DNA of 64,000 nt from Microbacterium sp. 1.5R (GCF_007667425.1 NZ_VDRC01000001.1:1073379-1137378); one strand, 5' to 3'. Numbered from the stretch's first letter, positions 27,591-37,610 are shown. Made by a program: numbers and translations. Notes: generated by a model not told the origin, from the letters alone.

Positions 27591-29006
27591 ATGAGCACCA
27601 CTGCGCGCACCAAGGCGCCCGACACCCGCGGGCCCGTCCGGAAGCTGCTGACCTCGTTCGGCTTCCAGATCCTCGCCGCCCTCGTCCTCGGCATCGCCGC
27701 GGGCCTCATCGCCCGCCAGCTCGGCGCGACGGCCACCGAGCCGAACGGCCTCTCCGCCACGCTCGACACGATCGGCAGCTCGTACGTGACGCTGCTGCGG
27801 GCCGCCGTCGTCCCGCTGATCTTCACCGCCATCGTCGCGAGCATCTCGAACCTGCGCCGCGTGCAGAACGCCGCCCGCCTCGCGGGACAGACCCTGCTCT
27901 GGTTCGCCATCACCGCCTTCATCGCGGTGACCATCGGCATCGTGCTGGGGCTCGTCCTCCAGCCGGGCTCCCGCGCCGGCGACGGCCTCGAGCCCAGCGA
28001 GCCGTACACCGTCGGCACCTGGTGGAACTTCCTGCTCGGCCTGATCCCCCAGAACTTCCTCGGGCTGAGCGTGAGCTCGAACGCCGACTTCGACGCGCAG
28101 ACCGTCACCTCGAGCGTGAGCTTCAACATCCTGCAGGTGATCGTCGTCGCCGTCGCCGTGGGCATCGCCGCGCTTAAGGCCGGCAAGAAGGCCGAGCCGT
28201 TCCTCGCGTTCACCGAGTCGCTGCTCAAGGTCATCCAGCGCGTGCTGTGGTGGATCATCCGCATCGCCCCCATCGGCACGTTCGGCCTGATCGGCGCCGC
28301 GGTCGTCAAGTACGGCTGGGAGAAGCTCGCCGCGCTCGGCTGGTTCGCGATCGCCGTGTACATCGGCCTCGCGATCGTGCTGTTCGTCGTCTACCCGGTG
28401 CTCGTGAAGACCCACGGCCTGTCGATCAAGCAGTACTTCTCGGGCGTGTGGCCAGCCGTGCAGCTCGGCTTCGTGAGCCGCTCGTCGATCGGGACGCTGC
28501 CGCTCACCGAGCGCGTCACCGAGCGCAACCTCGGAGTGCCCCGCTCGTACGCCTCGTTCGCCGTGCCGTTCGGCGCGACGACGAAGATGGACGGCTGCGC
28601 CGCGATCTACCCCGCCATCGCCGCGATCTTCGTCGCGCAGTTCTTCGGCATCGAGCTGAACTTCGTGCAGTACCTGCTGATCGTTCTCGTCTCGGTCGTC
28701 GGATCCGCCGCAACCGCCGGCACCACCGGCGCGACCGTCATGCTCACGCTCACGCTGTCGACCCTGGGGCTGCCGCTCGAGGGCGTCGGCCTGCTGCTCG
28801 CCATCGACCCGATCCTCGACATGGGCCGCACCGCGGTCAACGTCGCCGGTCAGGCGCTCGTCCCGGCGATCGTCGCCAAGCGCGAGGGCATCCTCAACGA
28901 GGAGCTCTACAACGCGCCGCGCGAGGGCCTGCCCTTCGCCGACGACAGCGACGACGAGGCGGATGCCGCGGCATCCGAATCCGTTGCACCGGCCGGAGCG
29001 CGCTGA
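27591..29006 (+). CDS. Dicarboxylate/amino-acid:cation symporter (DAACS)
   Basis: A 471-residue membrane transporter of the GltP/DctA family, importing dicarboxylates or acidic amino acids with H+ or Na+. Family landmarks are the re-entrant loop GFVSRSSIGTLPLTE, FAVPFGATTKMDGCAAIYPAIAAIFVAQ (KMDGC in place of the usual NMDGT), the GTTGATVML stretch and LAIDPILDMGRTAVNVAGQ. The C-terminus is acidic. The substitution at NMDGT may alter cation or substrate preference. Monocistronic; a strong bidirectional terminator follows. Confidence 0.92.
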   Translation: MSTTARTKAPDTRGPVRKLLTSFGFQILAALVLGIAAGLIARQLGATATEPNGLSATLDTIGSSYVTLLRAAVVPLIFTAIVASISNLRRVQNAARLAGQTLLWFAITAFIAVTIGIVLGLVLQPGSRAGDGLEPSEPYTVGTWWNFLLGLIPQNFLGLSVSSNADFDAQTVTSSVSFNILQVIVVAVAVGIAALKAGKKAEPFLAFTESLLKVIQRVLWWIIRIAPIGTFGLIGAAVVKYGWEKLAALGWFAIAVYIGLAIVLFVVYPVLVKTHGLSIKQYFSGVWPAVQLGFVSRSSIGTLPLTERVTERNLGVPRSYASFAVPFGATTKMDGCAAIYPAIAAIFVAQFFGIELNFVQYLLIVLVSVVGSAATAGTTGATVMLTLTLSTLGLPLEGVGLLLAIDPILDMGRTAVNVAGQALVPAIVAKREGILNEELYNAPREGLPFADDSDDEADAAASESVAPAGAR

Positions 29007-29074
29007 CCGACCGCTCCGCATCGCGAAGCGCCTGCTTTACGCGGGCGCACCACGCCGAGGCCCCTGCCCCGCTA

Positions 29075-29114
29075 CGACGCCCCCTCTCATTCACGTCATT
29101 GAGAGGGGGCGTCG
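29075..29114. terminator. 15-bp bidirectional terminator
   Basis: CGACGCCCCCTCTCA (29075-29089) pairs perfectly with TGAGAGGGGGCGTCG (29100-29114), with a 10-nt loop. It lies between the convergent symporter and antiporter genes and can serve both. Confidence 0.9.
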
Positions 29115-29191
29115 GCGTTCAGCAGGGGCGTCGACGACGGTGGGATGCTGCGCGGCGCGTGGTGCGGCTGCGTGTGCGGCGCGGGGGATGC

Positions 29192-30925
29192 TCAGGCGCG
29201 GCCCTGCTGGCGGGTGGCGCCGCGGGTGTCGAGCGCCAGCTCCTCGGCATCCATGGCGGCGAGCAGCTCGCGCATGACCTCCTCGTCGAGGTTGCCGGCG
29301 TCGCGCTCCTCGAGGAGGATCTCGCGACGCACCTTCAACCAGCCTCGTGAGAGGGCCGCGAGATCGTCGTAGGAGGGGCGCTTCTGCACGGCATCCTCCA
29401 CCTCCTGCGCCTCGTCGGTGTCGCGCTCGACGCGGGTCATGCGCCTCGTGAACGCGTCGAACATCTCGAGGTCGACGTGGCCGTGCGTCGCCTCCCACTC
29501 GGCGCGCTTCTCGTCGAGGTACTTCTTGCCTGCCTCACGGCTCTTCGTCTTGATCGCGTCGAGGGCCTTCTCGTCGTCCTGCTCGTCGACGTCGCTCGCG
29601 ATGCCGAGTCCGCGGATCAGCACCGGCAGCGTCAGCCCCTGCAGCAGCAGCGTGCCGACCGTCACGATGAACGCCACGACGACGATCGCATGCGACGGCT
29701 CGGTGCCCAGCGTCGCGAGATCGGCCGCGGCGAGCGCCGTCGCCAGCGTCACCACGCCGCGCATTCCCGCCCACGAGATGATCGCGTTGTCCTTCCAGGT
29801 GAGCTGGAGTCCCGCCATCCGGTCGCGCACGATCTGGGAGCGCATCTCATCCGGGTCGTACTCGCGCCACCGTTTCGATTCGCGGCGACGACCCTCGAAC
29901 GCTCCCGACTCGACCGCGCGATCCCAACGGGCGAGGCGCCGTCGGTCTTGGAAGTTCGCCCATGCATTCGTCGGATAGACGTAGAGCGGCCGCATCACGA
30001 GCACCACGAGCAGCACGGCTCCGGAGAGCAGCAGGATGCGGCCGACCTCCTCGCCGCCCAGGTCGCGGAGCACCCGCGGGAACTGCAGGCCGATGTACGC
30101 GAACACGAAACTCTCGAGCAGCAGGTCGGCCGACAGCCACAGCGGCTTCTCCTGCTGACGGGTCGTGTAGTCGGTGCGCGGCGAGTTGTAGCCGACGAAG
30201 AGGCCCATGGCGACGACGGCCAGCACCCCGGATCCGAGCAGGTGCTCGGCGATCGCGTAGGCGCCGAACGGGGCGAGCAGCCCGAACGTGCCGATCACGA
30301 CCGCATCGTTGATGCGCATGCGCAGCTGATGCAGCACCGCGCCGAACAGGAGCCCGACCGCGACGCCCACTCCGACGGCGACGAGGAACTGCCAGATGCC
30401 GTCCCACACGGTGAGCGTCGCGCCGGCGAGGATCGCGGCGAACACCCGGTACAGCGTCAGCGAGGTCGCGTCGTTGATGAGGCTCTCGCCCGACAGCACC
30501 GTCATGATGCGGCGAGGGAGCCCGAGCTTGCGGCCGATCGCGGCGGCCGAGACGGCGTCGGGCGGGGCGACGATCGCCCCGAGCAGCAGTGCGCCGGGCA
30601 GGGTGAGCGACGGCAGGATCCACCACGCGACGAAACCCACTGCGAGCGCGGTGAGCAGCACGAGAGTCACGCCCAGACGCCGGATCTGCGGCAGGCTGCG
30701 CCGGAACCCCACGAACGACACGTCGAGAGCCGCCGAGTACAGCAACGGCGGCAGCACGATGTTCAACAGCAGGTGCCCGTCGATCTCGACATCGGGCACG
30801 AACGGGAGGAAGGATGCCGCGAGCGCCGTGACCGTCACCAGCAGCGGCGCCGGCCAGCCGCGCCATCGGGCGATCGCCGCCACGACGACGGCACCGACCA
30901 GCACGTAGAAGATCTCGGCATCCAT
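29192..30925 (-). CDS. CPA1-family Na+/H+ antiporter (NhaP type)
   Basis: A 577-residue protein. About twelve helices in the first 420 residues carry the CPA1 motifs GAIVAPPDAVSAAAIGRKLGLP (ion-binding Asp) and VLSGESLINDATSL, then GMRGVVTLATAL. A charged C-terminal cytoplasmic region follows (REAGKKYLDEKRAEWEATHG). It exchanges cytoplasmic Na+ (or K+) for H+ in pH and salt homeostasis. TAACTT (30932-30937 on the plus coordinate) ends six bases before the ATG, suggesting a leaderless mRNA. Confidence 0.93.
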   Translation of the reverse strand: MDAEIFYVLVGAVVVAAIARWRGWPAPLLVTVTALAASFLPFVPDVEIDGHLLLNIVLPPLLYSAALDVSFVGFRRSLPQIRRLGVTLVLLTALAVGFVAWWILPSLTLPGALLLGAIVAPPDAVSAAAIGRKLGLPRRIMTVLSGESLINDATSLTLYRVFAAILAGATLTVWDGIWQFLVAVGVGVAVGLLFGAVLHQLRMRINDAVVIGTFGLLAPFGAYAIAEHLLGSGVLAVVAMGLFVGYNSPRTDYTTRQQEKPLWLSADLLLESFVFAYIGLQFPRVLRDLGGEEVGRILLLSGAVLLVVLVMRPLYVYPTNAWANFQDRRRLARWDRAVESGAFEGRRRESKRWREYDPDEMRSQIVRDRMAGLQLTWKDNAIISWAGMRGVVTLATALAAADLATLGTEPSHAIVVVAFIVTVGTLLLQGLTLPVLIRGLGIASDVDEQDDEKALDAIKTKSREAGKKYLDEKRAEWEATHGHVDLEMFDAFTRRMTRVERDTDEAQEVEDAVQKRPSYDDLAALSRGWLKVRREILLEERDAGNLDEEVMRELLAAMDAEELALDTRGATRQQGRA

Positions 30926-31081
30926 GCCCCTAAGTTACTGCGCCGCCTTCGCTCGGCTCGTCACGCACCCCCACCGCGAACGCCGAGCCATTCCCGCGCG
31001 CGAGCCACACCCGTGGGTACCGTGCGCATGGGGGTGGCTCGCGGGACGAGAGGTGGCTCGACGCGGAAGACGGGAAGACCC

Positions 31082-31110
31082 GGGGGAAGACGGGGAGGGA
31101 GGGGCGGGGG
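31082..31110 (+). other. G-quadruplex-type G-run cluster
   Basis: Five runs of 3-5 guanines (31082, 31092, 31097, 31101, 31106) with loops of 1-5 nt lie on the coding strand, 34-62 bp before the luciferase-like gene start. The sequence satisfies the usual four-run G-quadruplex pattern. The remainder of 30926-31143 shows no gene. Confidence 0.6.
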
Positions 31111-31143
31111 AATGTCCTGGCCCGCCCGACGGTTGGGGTGGGG

Positions 31144-32226
31144 GTGACTGCTCTCTCCGTTCTCGACCTCGTCCCGGTGCGCACCGGGCAGACCAGCGCC
31201 GAGGCCATCGCGGCCTCCCTGTCCCTCGCCGAGACGGCCGACCGTCTGGGATATCGCCGCTTCTGGTTCGCCGAGCACCACAACATGCCGGCCGTGGCGT
31301 CGACCACTCCCCCGGTGCTCATCGCGGCCGCGGCCATGCGCACCTCGACCATCCGGCTCGGTTCGGGCGGCGTCATGCTGCCCAACCACGCCCCGCTCAT
31401 CGTCGCCGAGCAGTTCGCGGCGCTCGAAGCCATCGCGCCAGGACGCATCGACCTCGGCCTCGGTCGGGCTCCCGGCAGCGACCCCGTCATCACCCAGCTC
31501 CTGCGCGGATCGGGCACGACCAGCGATGTCGAGCAGTTCCCCCGCCACGTGCAGGACATCGGCGCGCTCGTGTCGGGCGATGGCGCGACCCTGCGGTTCA
31601 CGTCGGGTGGCGAGTACACGGTGCGCGCCACGCCCGCCCCGACCGGCTCGCCCGAGGTGTGGCTGCTCGGATCGAGCGACTACTCCGCACAGCTCGCAGC
31701 CGCCCACGGACTGCCCTACGTGTTCGCGAACCACTTCTCGGGGCAGGGCCTCGAGCGGGCACTCGATCTCTACCGCAGCGGTTACCAGCCGAGCGAGGAT
31801 CACCCCGAGCCGCGCACGTTCCTCACGGTCAACGTCGTCGCATCCCCCACGCAGGAGGAGGCCGAGGCCCGCGCCCTGCCGCAGCTGCGCATGATGGCTC
31901 GCCTTCGGCTGAACAAGCCGCTCGTCGCGCTCGAGACGGTCGAAGAGGCACTCGCAGCCGAGACGGATGCCGCGACCGATCAGGTCGTCGAGGCCGCACG
32001 GTCGCGGTGGTTCGTCGGCACCGGTGAGTCGGTGGCCGACGAGGTGAGCGCGTTCGCCTCGACCTACGGCGTCGACGAGGTCATGCTGTCGCCGGTCGCC
32101 GGGGCATATGAATCCGAGCCGCGCGACAGCGCCGCCGGCCGCGCCCAGACGCTCGAACTCGTCGCCGCGGCACAGCAGCGCACGGCATCCGCCACCGCCG
32201 CCGCAGCTGCGCCCGCCGCCCGGTAG
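31144..32226 (+). CDS. Luciferase-like flavin-dependent oxidoreductase
   Basis: A 360-residue TIM-barrel flavoprotein of the LLM class (MsnO8-like group): SVLDLVPVRTGQT, YRRFWFAEHHNMPAVASTTPPVLIAAAAMRTS, GSGGVMLPNHAPLIVAEQFAALEAIAPGRIDLGLGRAPG and PEVWLLGSSDYSAQLAA are characteristic. It uses FMNH2 and O2 or F420; substrate unknown. GTG 31144 is preferred because VTALSVLDLVP is the usual opening; GTG 31138 is possible. The Ala-rich tail after residue 340 is encoded by DNA that is repeated beyond the stop. Confidence 0.88.
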   Translation: MTALSVLDLVPVRTGQTSAEAIAASLSLAETADRLGYRRFWFAEHHNMPAVASTTPPVLIAAAAMRTSTIRLGSGGVMLPNHAPLIVAEQFAALEAIAPGRIDLGLGRAPGSDPVITQLLRGSGTTSDVEQFPRHVQDIGALVSGDGATLRFTSGGEYTVRATPAPTGSPEVWLLGSSDYSAQLAAAHGLPYVFANHFSGQGLERALDLYRSGYQPSEDHPEPRTFLTVNVVASPTQEEAEARALPQLRMMARLRLNKPLVALETVEEALAAETDAATDQVVEAARSRWFVGTGESVADEVSAFASTYGVDEVMLSPVAGAYESEPRDSAAGRAQTLELVAAAQQRTASATAAAAAPAAR

Positions 32227-32278
32227 CGCACGGCATCCACCGCCACCGCCGCCGCCCCCGCCGCGCACGGCATCCTCG
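32178..32278. repeat. Tandem echo of the luciferase-like gene 3' end
   Basis: GCGCACGGCATCC followed by CCGCC-type triplets occurs at 32178 (coding), again from 32226 directly after the stop, and truncated from 32263. The third copy ends about 70 bp before the next gene. The copies are imperfect and not coding beyond the stop. Confidence 0.7.
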
Positions 32279-32344
32279 TGATCCTGCAAGGGGTGGCTTT
32301 CGTGCGCCGGCGGGCGTAGCGTCAGCCGCAACGGAAGGGGTTCG

Positions 32345-32554
32345 ATGATGAGCACCAAGACCCTGGCACTCTGGGTGGCCTACGGGACGAACGGCGTGGT
32401 CGGCAGCATCCGCCATGATGACGAGGGGTACACCGTCGTCATGGCCGGTTCGGATGCCGCGAGCGGCACCTACCCGAGCCTCGAGTCGGCGAAGGGAGCC
32501 CTGCACTCGAAGATGCGGCCGGGCAGCTCCTGGCCGCGGTTCGTCGAGCACTGA
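32345..32554 (+). CDS. Conserved small protein of unknown function
   Basis: A 69-residue protein ([54 protein letters not shown] in overlapping segments). It looks like a compact beta-rich domain with no signal peptide, membrane helix or cysteines. GGAAGGGG precedes ATG 32345 (ATG 32348 is also possible). Codon use matches the neighbours, supporting a real gene. No function can be assigned. Confidence 0.7.
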   Translation: MMSTKTLALWVAYGTNGVVGSIRHDDEGYTVVMAGSDAASGTYPSLESAKGALHSKMRPGSSWPRFVEH

Positions 32555-32609
32555 CCCGGGCGGCCGGGCCGAGCGGCCCCGGGCGGGTCCGCCAGCGACC
32601 CGGGCGGGG

Positions 32610-33551
32610 CTACGCCTCCGGCTCGCCGGAGAGGATGCCGCGCAGCCAGTCCCGCGCCTCGACGAACACGTCGTCGGCGTAGCGGTCGGGGTACTGCACG
32701 ATCTGCCGATCGGCCCGCGGGTACGAGCCGAGGAACACGACGCGCGGGCTGAACCGACGGATGCCGAGCAGTGCGTCGGCCATGCGCTCGTGCGAGATGT
32801 GCCCGTCGGCGTCGATGACGAAGCGGTAGCGGCCGAGTTCGTCGCCGATGGGCCGCGACTGGATCAGAGAGAGGTTGATCCCTCGGGTCGAGAACTGCTC
32901 CAGCATCTCGAGAAGAGATCCGGGGTGGTCGCCCGGGAGCTCGACGATGAGCGAGGTCTTGTCGGCGCCGGTGGGCGCCGGTGCCGTGGTCGTGCGCGTG
33001 ACGAGCACGAAACGGGTGACGGCCTGCGCGTTGTCGCCGATGCCCTCGGCGAGCACGTCCACGTCGAGGTGATTCACGACTCCCGGAGCGGCGATGGCCG
33101 CCTGCGCCGGCAGCGACCCGTCGAGCACGCCGATCGCCGAGGCGACGTTGCTGGCCGCCGGCACGTGCGAATGCGTCGGCACATTCGCGCCGAGCCAGCC
33201 GTGGCACTGCGCATACGCGACCGGGTGCGCGGCGATCACCTGCACGTCGGCCAGCGTCGTGCCTCGCGGGGCGACGAGCACGAAGTTCACCGGCACGAGG
33301 TACTCGCCGATGATCCGCAGCCCGGGAATGGTGGCGAGAGCGTCCTGGGTCGTGGAGACCCCGCCCTCGACGGAGTTCTCGATCGCGATCATCGCCGCGT
33401 GGCTGCGCCCCTCCAGCACGTCGGCGAGCGCCTCGCCGACGTTGTGCACGGCACGCCGGTCCTGACCCCGCGCCTCGGCGACCTGGTCGAGCGCTGCCTC
33501 CGTGAACGTTCCGGCAGGGCCCAGATAGCTGTAGGTGCGGCGTTCGGTCAC
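32610..33551 (-). CDS. pheA: Prephenate dehydratase
   Basis: A 313-residue enzyme that converts prephenate to phenylpyruvate in phenylalanine synthesis. The catalytic domain has [28 protein letters not shown] and the signature [11 protein letters not shown] (catalytic Thr-Arg-Phe). The C-terminal ACT domain has [30 protein letters not shown] and [10 protein letters not shown] and gives feedback inhibition by phenylalanine. GTG 33551 follows AAGGTG. No chorismate mutase domain is fused. It is divergent from pgm across a large palindrome. Confidence 0.95.
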   Translation of the reverse strand: MTERRTYSYLGPAGTFTEAALDQVAEARGQDRRAVHNVGEALADVLEGRSHAAMIAIENSVEGGVSTTQDALATIPGLRIIGEYLVPVNFVLVAPRGTTLADVQVIAAHPVAYAQCHGWLGANVPTHSHVPAASNVASAIGVLDGSLPAQAAIAAPGVVNHLDVDVLAEGIGDNAQAVTRFVLVTRTTTAPAPTGADKTSLIVELPGDHPGSLLEMLEQFSTRGINLSLIQSRPIGDELGRYRFVIDADGHISHERMADALLGIRRFSPRVVFLGSYPRADRQIVQYPDRYADDVFVEARDWLRGILSGEPEA

Positions 33552-33582
33552 GCGTTTCACCTTAGCCCTGGTCGAGAATCGC

Positions 33583-33643
33583 TTTCGAATCGCGCAAGTG
33601 GCTGTTTCCGGAGCGGAAACGCGACCACTTGCGCGATTCGAAA
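33583..33643. repeat. 61-bp cruciform element, family D, copy 1
   Basis: Perfect outer 19-bp arms (TTTCGAATCGCGCAAGTGG at 33583-33601 and its complement at 33625-33643) enclose a second inverted repeat, GTTTCCG-GAG-CGGAAAC. It lies in the divergent promoter region of pheA and pgm. A diverged element of identical length is at 44621-44681. Confidence 0.9.
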
Positions 33644-33710
33644 ACCAAGACGGGTCGAAGGCCATGTCAACGGGGATGCACTCCGGCCGCCCAGGGGGCA
33701 GACTGTCTGC

Positions 33711-35354
33711 ATGACGAGCCGTGCCGGCCTCCCCGCGGAGGACACTGACCTGATCGACGTCGACGAGCTGATCGCCGCCTACTACGATCGGACGCCGAAT
33801 CCCGACGTCGCCGCCGAGCGGGTGGTCTTCGGCACGAGCGGCCATCGCGGCTCCTCGCTCTCGAACAGCTTCAACGAGAACCACATCCTCGCCACGACCC
33901 AGGCGATCGTCGACTACCGCACCGCGCAGGGCATCACCGGCCCCCTCTTCCTCGGCCGCGACACGCACGCCCTGTCGCTGCCGGCCGAGCGCAGCGCCAT
34001 CGAGGTGCTCGTCGCGAACGGCGTCGACGTGCGCGTCGACGCCCGTGACTCGTGGGTGCCGACCCCAGCGCTCAGCCACGCGATCCTCACCTTCAACCGC
34101 GACCTCGCTGCGGATGCCGCGGGGCGCGCCGACGGCATCGTCGTCACCCCGTCGCACAACCCTCCGCGCGACGGCGGCTTCAAGTACAACCCGCCGCACG
34201 GCGGCCCCGCAGACACCGACGCGACCGGATGGATCGCCGACCGGGCGAACGAGCTCATCGCGAACGGCCTCGACGGCGTCAGGCGCGAGAGCTTCGCCGA
34301 CATCGACTGGGATGCCCTGCCGAGCTACGACTTCCGCGACGCCTACGTGCGCGACCTCGCCACGATCATCGACCTCGACGCGATCCGCCGTGCGGGCGTG
34401 CGCATCGGCGCCGACCCCCTCGGCGGCGCGTCGGTCGACTACTGGGCGCACATCAAGGACGTGCACGACCTCGACCTCACCGTCGTGAACCCCGAGGTCG
34501 ACCCCACCTGGCGCTTCATGACGCTCGACTGGGACGAGAAGATCCGCATGGATCCGTCGTCGCCGTCGGCCATGGCCTCGCTCGTCGCCAAGAAGGGCGA
34601 CTTCGACGTGCTCACCGGCAACGACGCGGATGCCGACCGCCACGGCATCGTGACCCCTGACGCCGGGCTGATGAACCCCAACCACTACCTCGCGGTCGCG
34701 ATCGACTACCTCTTCTCGCACCGCGCCGAGTGGCCCCGCGACGCCGCGGTGGGCAAGACGCTCGTGTCGTCGATGATCATCGACCGCGTCGCCGAGTCGC
34801 TGGGTCGCCGTCTGCTCGAGGTTCCGGTGGGCTTCAAATGGTTCGTCCCCGGACTGCTCGACGGATCCGTCGCGTTCGGCGGCGAGGAGTCGGCCGGCGC
34901 ATCGTTCCTGCGCAAGGACGGCAGCGTCTGGTCGACCGATAAGGACGGCATCCTGCTCTGCCTGCTGGCCGCCGAGATCATCGCCGTCACCGGCAAGACG
35001 CCGTCGGAGCGGTACCGCGAGCTCGAAGAGGCCTTCGGCTCGTCGGCGTACCAGCGGGTCGACGCCCCGGCCACCCCCGAGCAGAAGGCGACGCTCGGCA
35101 AGCTCGCACCGGATGCCGTCGCCGCCACGACCCTCGCGGGCGAGGAGATCACGGCGAAGCTGTCGCAGGCCCCGGGCAACGGCGCCGCGATCGGCGGCCT
35201 CAAGGTGCAGACCGAGCACGCGTGGTTCGCCGCACGTCCGTCCGGCACCGAAGACGTCTACAAGCTGTATGCGGAGAGCCTGCGCGGCCCCGAGCACCTC
35301 GCCGAGGTGCAGGAGGAGGCGCGAGCCGTCGTCTCCGCCGCGCTCGGGGGCTGA
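33711..35354 (+). CDS. pgm: Phosphoglucomutase (alpha-D-glucose-phosphate specific)
   Basis: A 547-residue enzyme interconverting glucose 1-phosphate and glucose 6-phosphate. Conserved elements are [12 protein letters not shown] near the N-terminus, the phosphoserine loop [22 protein letters not shown], the metal-binding [10 protein letters not shown], the sugar-binding [11 protein letters not shown] and the phosphate-binding C-terminal RPSGTED. ATG 33711 begins [11 protein letters not shown]; an AGGGGG lies 14 bases upstream, rather far. It links the gal genes' glucose-1-phosphate product to glycolysis. Confidence 0.95.
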   Translation: MTSRAGLPAEDTDLIDVDELIAAYYDRTPNPDVAAERVVFGTSGHRGSSLSNSFNENHILATTQAIVDYRTAQGITGPLFLGRDTHALSLPAERSAIEVLVANGVDVRVDARDSWVPTPALSHAILTFNRDLAADAAGRADGIVVTPSHNPPRDGGFKYNPPHGGPADTDATGWIADRANELIANGLDGVRRESFADIDWDALPSYDFRDAYVRDLATIIDLDAIRRAGVRIGADPLGGASVDYWAHIKDVHDLDLTVVNPEVDPTWRFMTLDWDEKIRMDPSSPSAMASLVAKKGDFDVLTGNDADADRHGIVTPDAGLMNPNHYLAVAIDYLFSHRAEWPRDAAVGKTLVSSMIIDRVAESLGRRLLEVPVGFKWFVPGLLDGSVAFGGEESAGASFLRKDGSVWSTDKDGILLCLLAAEIIAVTGKTPSERYRELEEAFGSSAYQRVDAPATPEQKATLGKLAPDAVAATTLAGEEITAKLSQAPGNGAAIGGLKVQTEHAWFAARPSGTEDVYKLYAESLRGPEHLAEVQEEARAVVSAALGG

Positions 35355-35389
35355 GTCCCGGGCGCGGGTCACCGCCCGACGAGACGCAC

Positions 35390-36490
35390 TCAGCGCGAGC
35401 GGGCGAGCGCTGCGCCGGCGTCGCGGAGCCAGCGCGCGGGCTCCGCGAGCGCGGCATCCGACGATCCGGCGAGCTCGGTGAGCGAAGCGGATGCCGTGAA
35501 CAGCGTCGTGTCGGAGTCATCGGTGATGCGCCCGGCGGCGAGCATGGCGGTCGCTCCGGCGGAGGCTGCGAGGCCGGCGATGAACGACGGGACCTTGCCG
35601 TCGCCTGACTGCCCGTCGTAGGAGCCCTCACCGGTGATGACGAGATCTGCTCCGCGGATCGCCGACTCGAGGCCGACGAGTTCCGCGACTTCGGCTGCAC
35701 CCGGGGCGAGGGCAGCACCCCAGGCGACGAGCGCTGCGCCGGTGCCGCCCGCTGCGCCGGTGCCGGGCGTCGCGGGGTCGAGGCCGAGCAGATCGGCGAG
35801 ACGCGCCAGCGCGGCATCCACCGGTCCGATGTCCGAGAGGAGGAGCCCCTTCTGCGGGCCGAACACCGCCGCGGCTCCGCGCGGACCGACGAGCGGGTTG
35901 GTGACGTCGGTGAGCACCCGCACCTCGGGCGCGGCGCGCAGCGCCGTGAGATCGACCGTCGCGACGTCGAGGAGTCCGCGGGCACCTCGTGCGACCGGCT
36001 CCCCCGCGGCGTCGAGGAACCGCGCGCCGAGGGCGGTCAGCATCCCCATCCCGCCATCGGTGGATGCGCTCGATCCGATGCCGACGATCACGCGCGAGAC
36101 GCCGTGGTCGAGGGCGGCGGCGACCGCCTGACCGACACCGGTCGTATCGGCGTCCCAGGGGCGCAGCTCGGCGAGGAGCTCGATGCCCGACGTCGAGGCG
36201 AGGTCGACGACGCCGGTGCCGCCCGGGGTGTCGCCGCCCGGCGGAAGGAGCAGCCACCCCGTGTCGATCGGCGATCCCGCCGGTCCGTCGACGGTCACGG
36301 GCATCCGCCGCGCACCGGGCACCGCCGCGGCGAAGGCCGCCACCGTGCCCTCCCCGCCGTCGGCCATGGGCCGGTGCACGAACTCCGCGTGGGGGTCGAC
36401 GATCGCCCACCCCTCGGCGAGGGCCGCGGCGGCATCCGCTGCCGTGATCGTGCCCTTGAAGCTGTCGGGCGCCAGCACCACCCTGGTCAT
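35390..36490 (-). CDS. Glycerate 2-kinase
   Basis: A 366-residue GarK/GlxK-family kinase that phosphorylates D-glycerate for entry into glycolysis. It opens MTRVVLAPDSFKGTITAADAAAAL with HRPMADGGEGTV (active-site region), then GIGSSASTDGGMGMLTALG, GAAAVFGPQKG and the C-terminal ADLVITGEGSYDGQS. ATG 36490 overlaps the stop of the LacI regulator as ATGA, so it is the downstream gene of a two-gene operon and the likely target of that regulator. Confidence 0.93.
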   Translation of the reverse strand: MTRVVLAPDSFKGTITAADAAAALAEGWAIVDPHAEFVHRPMADGGEGTVAAFAAAVPGARRMPVTVDGPAGSPIDTGWLLLPPGGDTPGGTGVVDLASTSGIELLAELRPWDADTTGVGQAVAAALDHGVSRVIVGIGSSASTDGGMGMLTALGARFLDAAGEPVARGARGLLDVATVDLTALRAAPEVRVLTDVTNPLVGPRGAAAVFGPQKGLLLSDIGPVDAALARLADLLGLDPATPGTGAAGGTGAALVAWGAALAPGAAEVAELVGLESAIRGADLVITGEGSYDGQSGDGKVPSFIAGLAASAGATAMLAAGRITDDSDTTLFTASASLTELAGSSDAALAEPARWLRDAGAALARSR

Positions 36491-37545
36491 GCGGCGACTC
36501 CCGGGGTGCTGGCTCTGACGATGACCTCGAGCGGCAGCGGTGTCTGCTGCCAGTCGGCGTCGACCGTCGCACGGAAGGCCTGGTAGCCGATGTCGCTGAG
36601 TGGCATCCGCACCGTCGTGAGCGCGGGGGTGACATCGTTGCTCGCGGGGACGTCGTCGAAGCCGCACACGGCGATGTCGGCGCCGACTTCTCGGCCCGCC
36701 GCGCGGATCGCCGACATCGCGCCGATCGCGATGACGTCGCTCATGCCGAACACGAGGGTGCCAGCTGCCACCCCGTCGGCGAGCGCCGTCGCCATCGCTT
36801 CGACTCCGGACTCCCGGCGGAAGTCTCCGCGCAGTACCCGATCCACCCTGCCGCCCGCCTGTTCGAAGCCGCTCGTGAAGCCGCCGAGGCGTTCGTCGGA
36901 CGTCAGCACGCCCGGCGCCGCGCCCACGACGATCGCAGAGCGGTAGCCGAGCGCGGCCATGCGCCGGCCGAGGTCTTCTGCTCCCGAGCGGTTGTCGATC
37001 TCGACGTGCCGGTGATCGTCCACCCGGGCGCCGAAGGTCACGACCCTGCTGCCGAAGCGGCCGAATCCGTCGAGTTCCACCTCGGTCGCGGAGTCGCTTG
37101 ATCCGGTCGTCCGGGAGGCCGCGATGATGAGCCCCTGCGGCCGCTGCCCGCGGAGGGCCCGCACGATCCGGGCCTCACGCGCGGGGTCGCGCTCGGTCAC
37201 GGCGATCGTGACCACCAGGCCGTCTTCGTCGGCCCCTTTGGCGACCCCGGCGGCGATGAGACCGAAGTACGGGTCGGCGATGTCGGCGACCAGCAGCGCG
37301 ATCACCGGCGAGGTGCCCCGCGCGGTCGCCTGCGCCGAGACGTTCGCCGTGTACCCGAGGGCGGCGGCTGCCTGCTCGACGCGCTCGCGGAACGACTCGG
37401 CGACCTTGCGGTCGGAGCCGTTGAGCACGCGGGATGCCGTCGCCAACGACACCCCCGCTTCGCGCGCGACATCATGAAGCGTCGGGGTGGCGCCTCGCGG
37501 CGTCCGCGGCTGGCGCGCGCGGGAAGGGCTTTCCGGCACGGTCAT
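36487..37545 (-). CDS. LacI-family regulator of the glycerate kinase operon
   Basis: A 352-residue repressor. The N-terminal HTH is preceded by a basic segment and contains TLHDVAREAGVSLATASRVLNGSDRKV; the sugar-binding-fold effector domain starts at about residue 80 (PVIALLVADIADPYFGLI) and contains CGFDDVPASNDVTPALTTV. TAGGCT ends six bases before ATG 37545, implying a leaderless mRNA. Coupled to glycerate kinase, so a hexarate- or glycerate-related effector is likely but unproven. Confidence 0.92.
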   Translation of the reverse strand: MTVPESPSRARQPRTPRGATPTLHDVAREAGVSLATASRVLNGSDRKVAESFRERVEQAAAALGYTANVSAQATARGTSPVIALLVADIADPYFGLIAAGVAKGADEDGLVVTIAVTERDPAREARIVRALRGQRPQGLIIAASRTTGSSDSATEVELDGFGRFGSRVVTFGARVDDHRHVEIDNRSGAEDLGRRMAALGYRSAIVVGAAPGVLTSDERLGGFTSGFEQAGGRVDRVLRGDFRRESGVEAMATALADGVAAGTLVFGMSDVIAIGAMSAIRAAGREVGADIAVCGFDDVPASNDVTPALTTVRMPLSDIGYQAFRATVDADWQQTPLPLEVIVRASTPGVAA

Positions 37546-37610
37546 GCCCCGAGCCTAGTGGCCGGTGCGGCCGTCGCGGTGTGCCCGTTCGGCTGGCGTT
37601 CCCCCGCGTG

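Noticed and set aside
32415-33710. Upstream extension of the pgm frame to 32415
   Set aside because: The extension lies antisense to pheA and has no homology-like motifs. [11 protein letters not shown] begins normally downstream of ATG 33711.
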